From: Climacium dendroides
Taxonomy: Eukaryota > Streptophyta > Bryopsida > Hypnales > Climaciaceae
Assembly: GCA_950106755.1 (NCBI GenBank)
Contig: OX467083.1
Location: 29,197,029 to 29,261,028 of the forward strand
Direction of reading: 5' to 3'
DNA length: 64,000 nt
Positions 43,179 through 55,700 of the stretch are shown piece after piece (position 1 is the first letter of the stretch; each line of letters starts with the position of its first letter). A program made the position numbers and the translations under genes. The notes under the pieces were generated by a model, which worked only from the letters and a program-made list of their open reading frames with translations, did not search any database and was not told the DNA's origin.

Positions 43179-43196
43179 TCCCCGGCAGCGGCGCCA
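43179..43196 (-). promoter_or_regulatory. Primer-binding site, tRNA-Asp type
   Basis: On the minus strand, TGGCGCCGCTGCCGGGGA begins 3 nt after the 5' LTR. It matches the 3' end of plant tRNA-Asp (GUC) at 17 of 18 positions as I know that tRNA. This primer is common among Athila-like elements. Confidence 0.85.
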
Positions 43197-43199
43197 AAA

Positions 43200-45449
43200 T
43201 GTGAGTTAGGTTTTGGCCTATTTGACAAAAACCCAAGTATAATGGTTTCTAAGGGTAATTCCCGTGGGAAAGGTCAATAAGTCTAATAGTTTGTGACTAA
43301 GGTCACTCGTTCCGTATTTTGGATATTTATTACGTTGGTTTTGGGACTAATAAAAGAAAACCCAGGGCTAAACACTCTTTATGTCAATTTGTCTTCAGTC
43401 CATATTTCCAATGCTATATATAAGATAGACCTTATGGTATGACGTCCCAGTCCTGACTAATGTGTGGCTTAGGTCAAATCCTCATGTCAATTCGTTCTTG
43501 AAGGTGTATGTCAATTGGACAATGCATGTCCTAGCCACTTAAATGCGTACTTATTATATTTATTTATATTTATAAAATTCAGATTTTATTTATTTTATTT
43601 CTTTAGGAATTATCCATTCCCCTTGATTGTTGATTGGATAATGTCTAATTTTCTTTATTTAAAATTCAACAAGAGGTTGGAAAACATTCCTGGGCTTGAA
43701 TTTTTATCTTCGCGTTCAGCCTACTTTTAATTCCTTTGTGGAATTCACGTAACAAGTCAATTGGACCAAACCCACTATTAATTTAAACTAAGACAAATAG
43801 ACCTATCTCCATGGATATGCAAATCTTAATTAAAGAATTTCCAATTGACTTTATCTAACTTGATAGATGTTTTCTGATATGACACTTAAACTTAACTATC
43901 AGCTTTGCAAATTTTTAGTCTATTATATGTCTAATAAATCTCAATGCATCAATTAAACTCCAAACTTACAATTAAATTCTTTAACTGACAATTAGACTCA
44001 CCCAATGATTCCGGCCATACATTTGGTTTCAGCATTATCAATTTGACTTTGGACATGCAGTGCGACAGGTTTCCCAACTACATACATCAAATTGACTCTA
44101 TGCAATTTTTATCAATGAATAATCACAGACAATTAAACTATTGCAGCTACTACCCAGTCTATTAGATAATTTCTTCAATATTCACAGATTTCACTCACGG
44201 TCTAGTAGGCATTATTTACTTATTTAAATTGACTTAAGCTCACTTGTTAGCTTCTATTTGCTAAATTCAGTCGACTGAACATACAGCCACAGTTATAGTC
44301 AATTAGACCATGCTGATTTCACTAATCTCCTGTGATCAACTTGACATGGGAATTATTAAAACTAAGCCTTTCTTCTGGATTGTGAATTCACTTAATCTAA
44401 GATACTTGTTCCAATAATCAACTGGTCTGCTTCAATAAACATGAAGACTAGACACAAAATTAATCCATTCACTTTCTTAGGTCTCACAAACAATTCAGGA
44501 ATTATATAATTCAATTCACAATTGCAGATTTTAATCCATTAGACATATCACAATTCATTTGGTACTTCCCAGCACAAACTCAACCTTATTCTCTAACCAA
44601 CTGGACATACAATTTCCCAAGGCAATTTCATAACACCATTTTGTATTTATCAAGTAGTTAAATAGACTGATGGACTTCTCAGTTATATTTTATCAACACA
44701 ATCAAATTGACCAGGTTACAAATTTGCCTTGAATCAAACTGCATACATAATTCACTCGATTTCATACCACTTCATTCGTGACAATTAGACCATCTCACTT
44801 TACAGATTCAACTCGGCTACTCAGTCAAATGGATGGTAATTACCTCCACAATTAACTCTCACTCATTCACACTGGATCAACTAGACAAGCATGCACAATG
44901 GCAATTAGACAATTTCCCACAATTAATACAATTCAGCAAATTAATCAACAATAAACACTTACACATATAAGAACAACACGATCCAGTTGACAATGCTTCA
45001 ATTGCAAATGCTGATTTCGACAGCTTACTCGACCTCGTCCACTTCGCAGGCAATTTGACTTCAAGCAATTATAATTCACACAAAGCTCCAACTGAGCGTA
45101 AACAAAGGCCAATAGACGATATTGAAAATTTACAATTTTATTCACAATTTGAAAATGAGTTTGCTTTGAGCCATACCACCTGTATGGACTGAAATCTAAT
45201 CTAATAGACCTTTGGACATATAGTCCCAAAAATGGGAAGAAAACTCTTCCCAACCGAGACAACTATCTATTTGACTTTTGGAAAAATCGAAAAAAAACTA
45301 GACTCTTCAATTTCACTTGGACACCTTTTCCATTCTCATTCAATATTTACACATCTAATGGACATACAAATGGAAATAGAGTCTAATAGTCACTGCATTT
45401 ACACTCAAAAGCCAACTTGACTGAAAGTTTAAAAAAATTGGAGTTCACA
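43200..45449 (-). repeat. 5' LTR (right)
   Basis: Read on the minus strand it begins TGTGAACTCC and ends AACTCACA. It corresponds to the left LTR with an offset of 15881. Four differences were seen: T43529 (C27648), A43575 (G27694), A44059 (G28178) and A45261 (G29380). All are transitions. A TATATATA core lies at 43416-43423, suggesting a U3 of about 2 kb and a short R/U5. Confidence 0.96.
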
Positions 45450-45454
45450 TCTCC

Positions 45455-47170
45455 CAAGTGGTTTTGTAATTTTTTAACAATAATAAGTTTCAAAGTTGAG
45501 AACATAAAATATTGTATTCATAACACACCACTCACCTTGTATGGACATTCTTGAAGAACAAAATATTTCAATTTTCATTTGTTGCTTTAAAAAACTCCTC
45601 ATTTCTCATTGATTGCCTTTGAATAGTTGTGGTGGTATCAAATCATATAATTGTTCATTCAAGGTCATTTCCAAGGTGTTGAAGAAAGGTGTTGCAATTA
45701 GGTACTTCTACCTTAGAATTGTGGAAGCAAAATTAGGGACAAAATTCAAAGGAGTTCCATTTTGAACCCAAAAGGAGTTTGATATCTAGTTCTCTAGTTT
45801 TTATTATTTATAGGAGAAAAAAATCCTAGTTTCCTCCCATTTATGATGAAGTCTAGTTAATGCAAATAGTTTTGAAGAGTAGGATAATGAAATGATTCTT
45901 GTTCGAGGTGACAATAGAGAATACTCATTGCCAACATGCCACATAGCATTTTAAAATCTAAATATTACCATTTTGAATAAACTATACACAAATCTAACCC
46001 GAATGTATTGTAAACTCTTAATCCCTTGAGAGTCTTGACGTCCATTGGGTCGATTATGAATGTCTTTAAGGGCTTCCTAAGAGACTTAAAAGAAAATGAT
46101 GAAATACATCCAAGGATGTTGAAAAAAAAATTGTTTATTTTTCAACAATTTCCATTGATATAACTATCTCAATGCTTCGTAATTTATGTGAAAGGATCAT
46201 AATCAATTTAAGGGTAGGAAGAAAAGGGAAAAAATAACAAAAATGAAGATCTTATATCAAGATTCTTTCTAAGATACAATTTCCATTTAAAAACTCCCCA
46301 AATCTATAGGAGAAGGCTCAAAAACCACTCGGGCATTAAGAACCGCCCCTATAGAAGTGCCAAAAATAATACAAATGGATGTAGAAATGGAAGTGACTTT
46401 ATTTCATGAAAAATTGTTATCCCATGTGTGTGGTTATAGGCTATTGAGCAAGTGACATGGGTTGCTATCATATGTAATTTTTGCTCATAATAAAGTCTTG
46501 AATATGGTGAGGCTTAAATACAAGTGCAATGAATGGATTGTAATAAATTTTGATTTACTGTGGGGAGTGAATTGAATGGAAACGTACAGTGGATCATTCT
46601 TAAACTCATTGGCTCCATTTAAAGGCATATTTGAGATCATTCTTAGACTCACTAACTCCATTCAAAAGCATGCTTTGATTCATCAAAGCAGTACCTATGA
46701 ACATTAATAGGGACCTATGCACCTCTCACTTTTGGAAAATCATATCAGTTATTCACTTCAAGTCAGAAAATTAAAATTTCTACTTTCGTATTCCTTATTT
46801 CTCTTTCTCCCACAAAAATGTAAAAAGTGTTTGGGTTCACCCTTTTGTGTACAGGGGTCTTTCTTTCCCTTTAAAGGGTTTTCAGTTTTATTAATTCCCA
46901 ACGTAGACTTAGTTTATGCAATTTTGATATCACACTCTTCTGTAGGCCATTGGGCCAGCTCTCACCCCTATTAATTAACACAGCCATACTATTTGAATTT
47001 GATGACGTGTCAAAATTGTACAGTCACCAAAGAAGGCAGTCGGTGGACCCAGGTGGCCAGGTGAGGTAAGCCAGCTGAGATATTTTGAGCGTGGGGTGCC
47101 AGGTGGAGTTGCTCGTACACTGACAGAGGGATTACACTATTGAGGCCCGTTCGCACGGAGTGCTAGACCA
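45455..47170. other. AT-rich intergenic DNA right of the retrotransposon
   Basis: It continues the sequence interrupted at the TCTCC target. No gene is recognised; a frame of 85 codons at 46717 has no family features. Confidence 0.5.
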
Positions 47171-47508
47171 AGAGCATCTCCTGCCGCCCTCCAAATATCC
47201 AGGCCCCTTCAATTGGGATCTGTCTAATTTACAGGGATGGGCTTTGTATCCCAACAATTTCACTCACTAAAATATACTTCTCACAACTCACTGAACTTGC
47301 AAAAGCAAAAAGTAAGTTATCCTTTATTATGACAACTTGCTAATCTTGAGAGAAAATATAGCTTGTAGAAGGGGGGTAGTGACCCCCTTCAAATATGACT
47401 TCTTTGGCGTGTGAAAGTAAAGGTAGAGGTTGGCATACACTAAAATTGATTGCTTATCATCCAAAAATTAGGAGGTTAGGATATTTGGAGGATTGTGAGA
47501 GATGCTCT
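47171..47508. mobile_element. GAGCATCTC-type MITE, about 338 bp
   Basis: Left end AGAGCATCTC (47171-47180) and right end GAGATGCTCT (47499-47508), with a further inner inverted match CCTCCAAATATCC/GGATATTTGGAGG. These termini resemble a widespread plant MITE type. Flanks 'tagacca' and 'tagccat' are similar but not an exact duplication. The right end is followed by a second GAGATGCTCTA copy 23 bp on (47522). Confidence 0.65.
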
Positions 47509-47567
47509 AGCCATAGAGCAAGAGATGCTCTAACTATAAAGCAAGACCGGTGATACTTAATCTAGGA

Positions 47568-47770
47568 CGAACGGATGACCTTGGAAATCATCCCTTTTCA
47601 TTCCTATGTAGATCATTGGTTTAAAAAATAACAAAAGCACTCATTCAAAATCAAACTACTATAGAAGACCTCCACTTTCATAACAAAATTTGAGGATGAA
47701 TAGTTACACATTTGTTCTACTACAAGGATTTCCTTGTCATCCATTGGATACCAAACATTCATGTCAATGT
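47568..47770 (-). repeat. Dispersed repeat family R2, copy 2
   Basis: Reverse-orientation relative of 22060-22290, with 'ggaaatcatccc', 'agcactcattcaaaatcaaac' and 'ggatgaatagtt' in the matching order. Non-coding. Confidence 0.6.
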
Positions 47771-49157
47771 TTAATCCTTGAGTGCCCAATGCATGTTTAC
47801 ATTCTAAACCCTTTTGAATTCATTCCAATCATACTGTCATTTAAAACAAGATTTATAGAAACTAACTTTAGAAATTAGTTGTAGAGACAAGTTCAAAGCT
47901 GTAGGAAAATGAACAAATGTTTTGACTGTACCGTTGAAAAGATTATAATAGTCAAATATGACAACCTTTTAGTTATGGAATGCCAAATTTGAGGCACTGG
48001 GGCACTCAAAGGTCAAGGAATAAGAGTACTTGACAACCAATTTATATAGAAAGGGGCTCTGTTATCACCTAAACCTACATGGTGAGGTACATAAGAGTGG
48101 TCTTTGCTCCCAACCTAGTGTACATGTCCGCAAAAAATGGAAGACTAAGCCACAATTATACAAATGTGGAATCAAGAGGAAATGAAGATGTGAGAGAATT
48201 GGGTGCGCTCTCTTGTAGTGTCTATGTCTTACAAATAGTACTAAAGAGCGATGGCTAAAGAATCAATAAGGTCTATGGTTTAATGGAGTGCTTGTTCTTC
48301 ACAAAGAATGTGCATTGCTATTTGCACACTACTACCTTCAAATAATCACAAGTGATGTTTGATGGCCTTCAATCTTCTGTTCCTTTAGCAATTGCAATCG
48401 TAGGTACATTCTACTTCCGATCTCTTCTACTATTGTTTTTGTACTTTCCGGTACTCCCTTTTCATATACTCATAAATCTTTGGTTGGCAAATGAGTTGAA
48501 TTTTTGCGGCTTAGTTGAACTCATAACTCATAGGCCGTCATACTCAATGTTATATTGAAGTGTCGATGCCACAATAATAAGTGTCTACATTACTTGCAAA
48601 ATTGACAATAAACTATACTTGCAATGCCATTCATTGACATGGTGGTTCATTTACGACATAAAATTGACCAAAAAAGCAAAAGTCCACACAATGGAAATAC
48701 AAAAGCAAAGAACATAGTAGAGGAGAGCAAAAAACCGAAGCACAATCAGAAGCATCTACGATCTAGAAATTTGTCTCTGCACATCAATACAACGGCCTTG
48801 ACTTCACAAGCCGCACCATTGCAAATAGATAAGATGCTTGTAAGAAAAAGGGGCCCGCTTTGATAGAGTTAAAATTCAATAGCCAAATGATGACAGTGGA
48901 CTTCTCAATGTGAACACCATGTAGTTTTATTGATTGTCATGTGCCACCTAGAATGAGTGGTTCATAAAACTAGACACGTATCTAAACACACCAACTGTAT
49001 GTAATGTAGATGTCATCTAAATTGTTAGTCTGCCAATAGAGCAAGTGTGAAATGGGACAATTTACCAACTAAACCACATATTACATATTTCACTGCATCA
49101 TTATGTAACACCTAGTGTAAACCCACCATCACAATGTGACATGCCCACTCTTTTAGC

Positions 49158-49390
49158 ACTTTAACTCTTAACTGCCAACGAGGATATTTTTTGTCCAATA
49201 GATGATAGAGGATCCTTTTAGTAGGAAAAAAGTGCAATTATTCATCCTTGAAATATTTGATGAAAAAAGGGAGGTTTTTAGCAATAGTTTGACTTCTAAT
49301 GAATGCTTTTACAAACTTTTAAGCAAATGATTCATACAATACCAAAGGGATGATTTCCATGGTTATTAGTCCGTCCTTTGAGGGTTAAGT
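49158..49390 (+). repeat. Dispersed repeat family R2, copy 3
   Basis: Plus-orientation copy with 'gtccaatagatgatagagga', 'agtgcaattattcatccttg' and 'gatgatttccatggttatta'. It forms an inverted pair with copy 4 (51750-51925) around the CACTA-like DNA at 50170-51234. Confidence 0.65.
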
Positions 49391-50169
49391 TAACTTATAT
49401 TGTTTATTTATCACCTAGTCAATCCATTAGAATCTTTCAAGTGGATAACTTTAAATTCAACAAAGAGAGGTTTCAAATCATTTAAACAAGATAAACTTAC
49501 CTATTATAGAAGAACTTTGGTAAAGTCATGGCCCTAGAATCAAGTTCAAGTCCTTAAATTTAAGAATCTCAATGAATTTTTTTGACATGTATGGAAGGTG
49601 GAGGCACTAATAGCCAATCATTTAAGCAATTTTGAAGCAAATGGTGAGCAATATGTGGTGGTGGAAATTTTTTCGATGTAAAAAAATAGGAAATATGGAG
49701 ATTGGGAAATTTTCAAAAAAAATTTCTGGCTTCATTGAAATTACTATAAGTTTTAGGAGCCAAAAAGTGCACTTTACTAGTAGCTAATGTCTAGAGTCTT
49801 TCTATTCTAATCATTCAAGAATTGCTTTCCCACTCACTACTTTAGGACATGTGTCATAACCTTATTGGTTCCAATTTGAAAAGGACCAAAAAACACATTT
49901 CAAGATTTGATTGGAAATCAATTCTAGCTTTGGTTGGAAATACTACACCTCTACAGGGTTGGATACTAGGCATGGTTGACAATTGGTGCTTCTACCTTAT
50001 AGAATTGGGTCTACTGTAGAATTGGGTAATCAATACTCCATTACTTTAAAGAAGTCATGGCCTTAGAAAAATTCACTTTAGAGAGGTTTTACTATAGTAT
50101 TAAACAAATTTTCTATTTAAGTAAAGTAACTACACCTAATTTTGATCCCTTTCTAAAACTAACCCCTAC

Positions 50170-51234
50170 CATTACAAGAAAATGGGGCCTCAAGTGGACC
50201 ACAAAACTAGACCAACAATGATGTCACTTGTTGAAATTTTTTAAAGTTATTTTTTGAAAAAATACAATTTTTTCTAATAACTAGCGGTTGACGCTTGCTA
50301 TGCTACGCATTCACCATTAGAATTTCATTAAATTTTTTTTATGTATTAGATAGAATGCAGAGTAAGAATTTCAATAAATATTTAGATAAAAATTACTAAA
50401 ATCTTCATATAATTTTTTTTATAACTGAAATAAACAATAGAAATTTAATGAACGATGAATGAAATACATGCAATGATGAATATGGTAAAAGATACATATA
50501 TTAGAATGCATTAGAAATTTGACTCAATTGTTACAAACAATGGCAACCCAAATAGAAGAATTTAAAAGAAAAAGTGAACAATTTAATTGTTGTGAAATTC
50601 AAAATCGGTTCAATCTAATAAATTTCTCAAATCATTTGGTAGTAGCAATAGAAAATTGAAATTATAAAAGTTAAAAGCTCACAAAAGCACAAAATCATAG
50701 AAATGCAAAAGAAGTATAAAGCCAAGAGAAGCAATGGAATTGCTACCTTTATAATATCACCATATTGATCCTCTTTAATATCACCTCAATTGCAACAACT
50801 ATATTATTTCTATAATATCATCCTTTGTAAAAAGTGGTATTACAAAGGTGATTGTGAATTGCTACTATATTTCAGTAATATCACATTGTGTGAAAATATG
50901 ATTTCTATGTATGCATGATTGGAAATATTTTATAAAATAATTAAAATAATTATTTTTAAAGACTTATTAAAATCATTATCATGCATTCTATTCAAATATA
51001 TCAAATTTTTACTAATATGTGATACAATGAATGTGTAGCATAGCAAGCATCAGCCCCTAGTATTAATGGTAGCATTTGTGATATTACAGAGGGACTTATG
51101 ATTTTAGTAGTATGATTTAATAGTCATAATCCAAAGTTCAACCAACTAGGATTGTAATTTTTCATTTAAAAAAATATGACATCAATGTTGGTCTAGATTT
51201 GGAAGACTTCTTCATGCCTCATTTTTTTGTAATA
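50170..51234. mobile_element. Decayed CACTA-like element
   Basis: The left end reads CATTACAAGAAAATGGGG and the right end, as reverse complement, TATTACAAAAAAATGAGG. Both are close to the plant CACTA terminus CACTACAAGAAAA. A subterminal match (TCTAGACCAACA.TGATGTCA) extends the inverted repeat to about 75 bp. Flanking triplets tac/gaa do not match, so the insertion is old or rearranged. There is no transposase. Confidence 0.6.
50281..51060. mobile_element. Nested TIR element inside the CACTA-like DNA
   Basis: Ends are CTAGCGGTTGACGC (50281) and, as reverse complement, CTAGGGGCTGATGC (to 51060). Both are followed by the shared GCTTGCTATGCTAC and CATTCA, giving inverted repeats of about 50 bp. 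Target duplication was not identified and the interior is AT-rich and non-coding. Confidence 0.6.
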
Positions 51235-51244
51235 GAAATTCTTG

Positions 51245-51405
51245 TCTAAAATGTATTCTTACTGTTCACGAGAATCTAGAGTCATATTTTAGCACTTTGG
51301 ATATTCATAGTTTATTCATACTGTTCACGAGAATCTAGAGTCATATTTTAGCACTTTGGATATTCATAGTTTATTCATACGGTGCTGTAAGAATACATTC
51401 TAAGA
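51245..51405. repeat. Tandem 59-bp duplication bounded by 18-bp inverted repeats
   Basis: 51261-51319 is repeated perfectly at 51320-51378. The pair is bracketed by TCTAAAATGTATTCTTAC (51245-51262) and its near complement (51387-51405). It may be a tiny TIR element that gained an internal duplication. Confidence 0.8.
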
Positions 51406-51749
51406 GAATCTAGAATCTCCTTTTGACTACCAACAAGCCCCCATGAAAAGTTTTTCAATATATTGTTGGGAACCATAGTCGGAATTGCTTCTTTGGTCAA
51501 TTTTAGGTTTAGTTACTTTATCTTGGACAAGCAAATTGTCAACTTACATATTTTTCAAAGATTGAGAAGTCTGGGAGAAGCCTTTTACAAGTAGAATTAA
51601 GACATTTTGACAACAAATGAATTTTTGTGATTTTTCAAAATTTGATTGGGACCAAATTTCTAAAGTGTGGGTAGACTCATACCAAACCACATGCTGACAT
51701 GTTTGCTAAGATTGTGGTAATGAATAGTTACCATCCCAACATACCTTAA

Positions 51750-51925
51750 TCGTTAAAGGACGGATCTTTTTGGTTACCACATGAATCATTTGCTTAAAAA
51801 ATTGCACAAACACTTATTAAAAGTCAAACTATTGTAGAAGACTTCCCTTTTCACAATAAAATTCCAAAGGTGAATAGTTGCACTTTTATCCTACTAGAAG
51901 GATTCTTTGTCATCTATAAAACAAA
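51750..51925 (-). repeat. Dispersed repeat family R2, copy 4
   Basis: Reverse-orientation copy: 'aaaggacggatc', 'aaaagtcaaactattgtag', 'ggtgaatagttgcacttttat' and 'ctttgtcatctat' match the complement of copies 1 and 3. Confidence 0.6.
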
Positions 51926-52501
51926 AAATGATGGCAATAGCATTTACATATTAATAAGCATTATTTGGACACCATATGAATTTTAAAATAATATCTCTCC
52001 ATGTACCCGAAATCAACACTAGACTCTCATAGTTTTGAACGTGTGCATCACGTCTAAGCAATATCTAGGCTTTTGTTGACACCTTTTGGTCTCCAATTTT
52101 AGATGTCCCATTTTGTGTAGTGTACCATATACATTATGTGTATATGGGTGTAAGTTACATATCAACTGCGACCACTTAAGAAGATGACTTCATGCCAACC
52201 ACTAAAAGTAAATGAATGTAGAACATTTGGCACAATTCTTCTTGACCACAGGTATTAAAATTGACACAGAATCATAGCATCTAACTTACTCTAAAATATA
52301 TCTATGTGAACTGCGGTCGAAGCCACTCCTCAGTTTGATTTTAAGGACAGTCACGAATCAACACGTTGGCCTAAAGTAATCCCCTGTAGCAGTGCTTGGA
52401 AACGCTACAGGAATTTCCCCTTTTGCAGATTGCTAGTGGATCTCTCCAAATTCGTTCCTGGGAGAACAATCTTGACAAGTCGAGTAAAACGCATTAAATC
52501 C

Positions 52502-55197
52502 CTATGTCACTTGCACACCCTGGTGTCGCAGAATCTCACCAATAAGAGACCCTCTTCCAGAACCAACATAGCGGCCTAATAGCTTTCCTGCCTTGATGAA
52601 GAGGAAGGTTGGCACTTCCACGACGCCCATGATCTTGAGAAGCTCCTGGCAATCGTCACTCTCATCACCATGCAACCGAGCAAACACTGCTGTATCTGCC
52701 ATGCGCTTGGAGAGCTTGATGAATGTGGGGTACACCTGGAAAGTTAACAACTCAAAATTAAGTACTTTGAGAACAAAAGAGTGTCTCAAAGTAATGATCA
52801 AATTTCAGACCATCAATTCAGCTACTCAACCCTAAACTGTTGATAAAATTCTACAAACGTCTGGAAGCAATTCTTGAAATTGGGGGTGTCTCGATCTATT
52901 ACTGGTTTATTTCATTTCTTGGTGATTGTTACCAACATTTGAGGAACCTTTGAGGTTCTTTTCAACGAGAGGATGCCTACAAAGTCAGCCAGCAAACTAG
53001 GAATAATCATGTAACAATCACCACAAAATGGAATCAACCAGTAACTCATAATGACACCCATAACGAAAATGACTCAAAACGCTTGAAATTCTCTTTAAAG
53101 CTTTCTAAATATAACCAAAATCAAAATTGTGACCAACAAGAGAAAAGAAATGAAAATTTCGGCAAGGATTGATGGAACGCCGTTTGTCTAGAATTTTAAA
53201 AATTAGTATTAGAATTATTGAGTCAGTTCCCAGTTCAACAAGAAGATTTTGCATTTCCAACAAGCACGTGGGTCAAATAAACATTCATCTGGGAATGACA
53301 GAAAAATAAGCACAACTAACCTTTACGCAAGGGCCACAATTCTTGAGACCAACGTCAATAACGAGCAGTTTGTCATCAGTTTTATGCTTCCGAAGTAGTT
53401 CTTCGAAATCACTACGACCATGGAGTTGATAGACTGGCGCGTCCGAGTCACCATAGTACAAGACATCATTCTCCAGCTGCTCTGCGTCGATACCCTCTTC
53501 TTCATGGACGAGTTGCTGGTTCTTGTAGAATGAGAAGTGTGGAACCTGTGAGTCCATCCAAAGCATATGATAAGGTGGAGGACACAAAAACCGTTATCTA
53601 TGTTGACCCCTACATGTTCCCCACAGCAACTTCTCTACTCACACACTCGGTTGGTCTTCAATAGCAACTGGTGCAAGCATGACTTAAATGAATTGTCTAT
53701 GGGCCACTGATCTTGAATGAAGAATGAGATTGTATACTTACTTTCCCTTCAATGGTAGTCTACAACATCCCACTTTGAATAATTGCATAAGAAATTCATA
53801 CATAGTGATAAAAATTAGATCTCAACAGATTTGGCTCTGGATACAAAATGATCTCTCCACAGCTCTCGGAACCTTTCCCAAATCACACTCCTACATAAAC
53901 CTCATTTACTGCATACGATAAAACCCTCTCAAACCTAAACAGGCTTGATATGATGTTGCCCTGTCTCATCTACAGATTCAAACCAAGAAAGCTAAACGAG
54001 CGACAGTCAAACATGGCCAAGCGAATGCGAAACACACAGCAAGACTTTGAGGTCTTCTATCAAACTGAAAGAGACACATACGTTCAATTAACGTTAAATC
54101 TGTACGTTCCGATTCCAAAAACTCAACGTATGAAGAAGCCAGACGTATCTTCCTAACTGGTAAGAACGGGTATGCTACCCCTAATATTCAATACAGTGCA
54201 AATTGAACAATTCCAAACCATCCAAGGCCACTTCTATTTTGGGTTGTTCAATATTTATACTTGCATATAATTCTTCGAAGATATATAAGAAAACCAGTTT
54301 CTATTAACCTAGAACGTGAATTTCCGGGATCACTTCTATTTGAGGTATACCAACTCTAGAACGTCTCTTCAGAAAACATATCTTTGTCCTCTGATGTACA
54401 TGAGGAGTACATCAGAGTGGCTAGCGTCCCTCATAAAGTAAGCGATTCGAATTCGCTAGTTTTATCCTACGAAACTTATGCATACTGTATCCAAATGAAA
54501 CATTCTTTAAAGCGCTAAAATTCTCTTGCCTTCGAAAACAAGAACGTAAAGAAATTCAACAGAAATTCAAGTGACGGATTTGGGAGTACTTTTCAAATTC
54601 TTGCAGGGGCAATACTCTAAGATTCTTGGTAAATCGAATTTTTCATACATAAACCATGTTCTAGTGTAGCAAGAACATTAGCCTCAAGCCTACCTTTTCA
54701 ATGCCCGCCCTTTCACAAAGCGTCTTCGTCTCCTCGGTCTCGTCCCCCATGACCAGCAAAAACACCGCATTCTGCGACGTCCTGCTCAGCTCCACCATGG
54801 CCGGATAAATCGTCCTGCTCTTCTTGCTGTGTGAGGCGGCGTACTCCACCACCACCAGCTTCTTCTTGGCGTCCTGAATCGCCTTGTCGAATTCCTCGAC
54901 CGTCTTGATTTCCACCACCCGGTCGGCCAGCTCCTCGGCGGAAGTTTTGGGCGCCGCAGATGGCGTGCTGGAAGCACACGTCGTCACACCCCTATTACTC
55001 CTCCTCCTCTTGCCATAGCTCGTCCCTGCGCACGGGTTGCGAACACTACTACTACTACTACCACTGGAGAGAAACCCAAGGTGGACCTGGGGAGCGAATC
55101 TCACAGAAGTGCTCTCAGTGGAAGGCTTCGATGAAAGAGAGTCTTTGGGTGCGGAGTGGAGGTGCAGAGCGGGGAGCTTGCACACGGAGATCGCCAT
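52502..55197 (-). CDS. CDSP32: CDSP32, plastid thioredoxin-like protein with two domains
   Basis: Three exons on the minus strand, 55197-54694, 53545-53321 and 52735-52502 (stop TAG), all junctions phase 0 and GT..AG, giving 320 aa. The ATG at 55197 opens a Ser/Arg-rich presumed chloroplast transit peptide of about 75 residues ([17 protein letters not shown]...). The first thioredoxin-like domain (about 90-200) has SHSKKS in place of a CxxC. The second (about 215-315) carries the CGPC redox site in [14 protein letters not shown], then VVEVPTFLF and the family's [12 protein letters not shown]32 is a drought- and oxidative-stress-induced stromal protein that reduces 2-Cys peroxiredoxin and MSRB. 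The residue before CGPC is Asn, where flowering-plant proteins I know have His. Length fits the family. Confidence 0.95.
54389..54417. repeat. Perfect 11-bp hairpin in CDSP32 intron 1
   Basis: CTCTGATGTAC and its exact complement flank a 7-nt loop (54400-54406). It lies deep in the 1148-bp first intron. No RNA family is recognised. Confidence 0.7.
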
Positions 55198-55700
55198 AAC
55201 GAAAACAAAGCCAAGATTCAGTGGCAGTTCAAGAGTTCCTGGAGACCCCAATTGAGCACAGCGGTGTCAAAGCAACAGCCGCATGGCGTACTATGAAGTG
55301 AGAGAGGCATGGAAAGGATGGACCATAGCCACCATACAAGGAGATGCTCACCAGCCCTTGGATGGCATCATCGTTGCAAAGCGAGGAGAGTGAAGCCAGG
55401 AGAGGAAGGGTCGGATTTGAGGATAAGAGGTCAAGATTCGTTATCTTCGCTTGTTTTTGGGGAAATTTTGGGGGGCTTTCTCGGGGTTCTGATTCGAGTG
55501 TTCTTTGGATTTTTTGGACTTTTCTTTTTTGGATTGCAGACTGGTGATTTCTGGAGCAGGAAAGGAAGGAAGAGAGGTTTTGTGAGAGGAGTGGACACCA
55601 ATGAGAGGTGAGGCTGTACCGTATCCGCGCTAAGTCATATTGGTAGTGCCCAACTCTTGCCCATCAGTAGCCCATACGCTCCGTCCCTTAAACCTTAACC
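55198..55700 (-). promoter_or_regulatory. Leader and proximal promoter of CDSP32
   Basis: GC-richer sequence upstream of the ATG, ending about 55700 where AT-rich DNA resumes. Short frames here are chance. No TATA box was assigned with confidence. Confidence 0.4.

Larger units (their letters stand above)
27319..45449 (-). mobile_element. 18.1-kb Ty3/gypsy LTR retrotransposon, OTA (Athila/Tat) type
   Basis: Two 2250-bp LTRs have TG..CA ends and are flanked by a perfect 5-bp duplication, TCTCC (27314-27318 and 45450-45454). The element reads right to left: 5' LTR, PBS, ORF-A (CCHC), ORF-B, gag, pol (PR-RT-RH-IN, the gypsy order), a repeat-rich untranslated tract, and a long extra 3' frame in three pieces. 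No chromodomain follows the integrase. The C-terminal GPY/F-type tail, the tRNA-Asp PBS and the extra ORFs point to the non-chromoviral OTA clade (Athila, Tat/Ogre); the clade is inferred from sequence feel, not a tree. LTR similarity says the insertion is recent. Confidence 0.95.
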
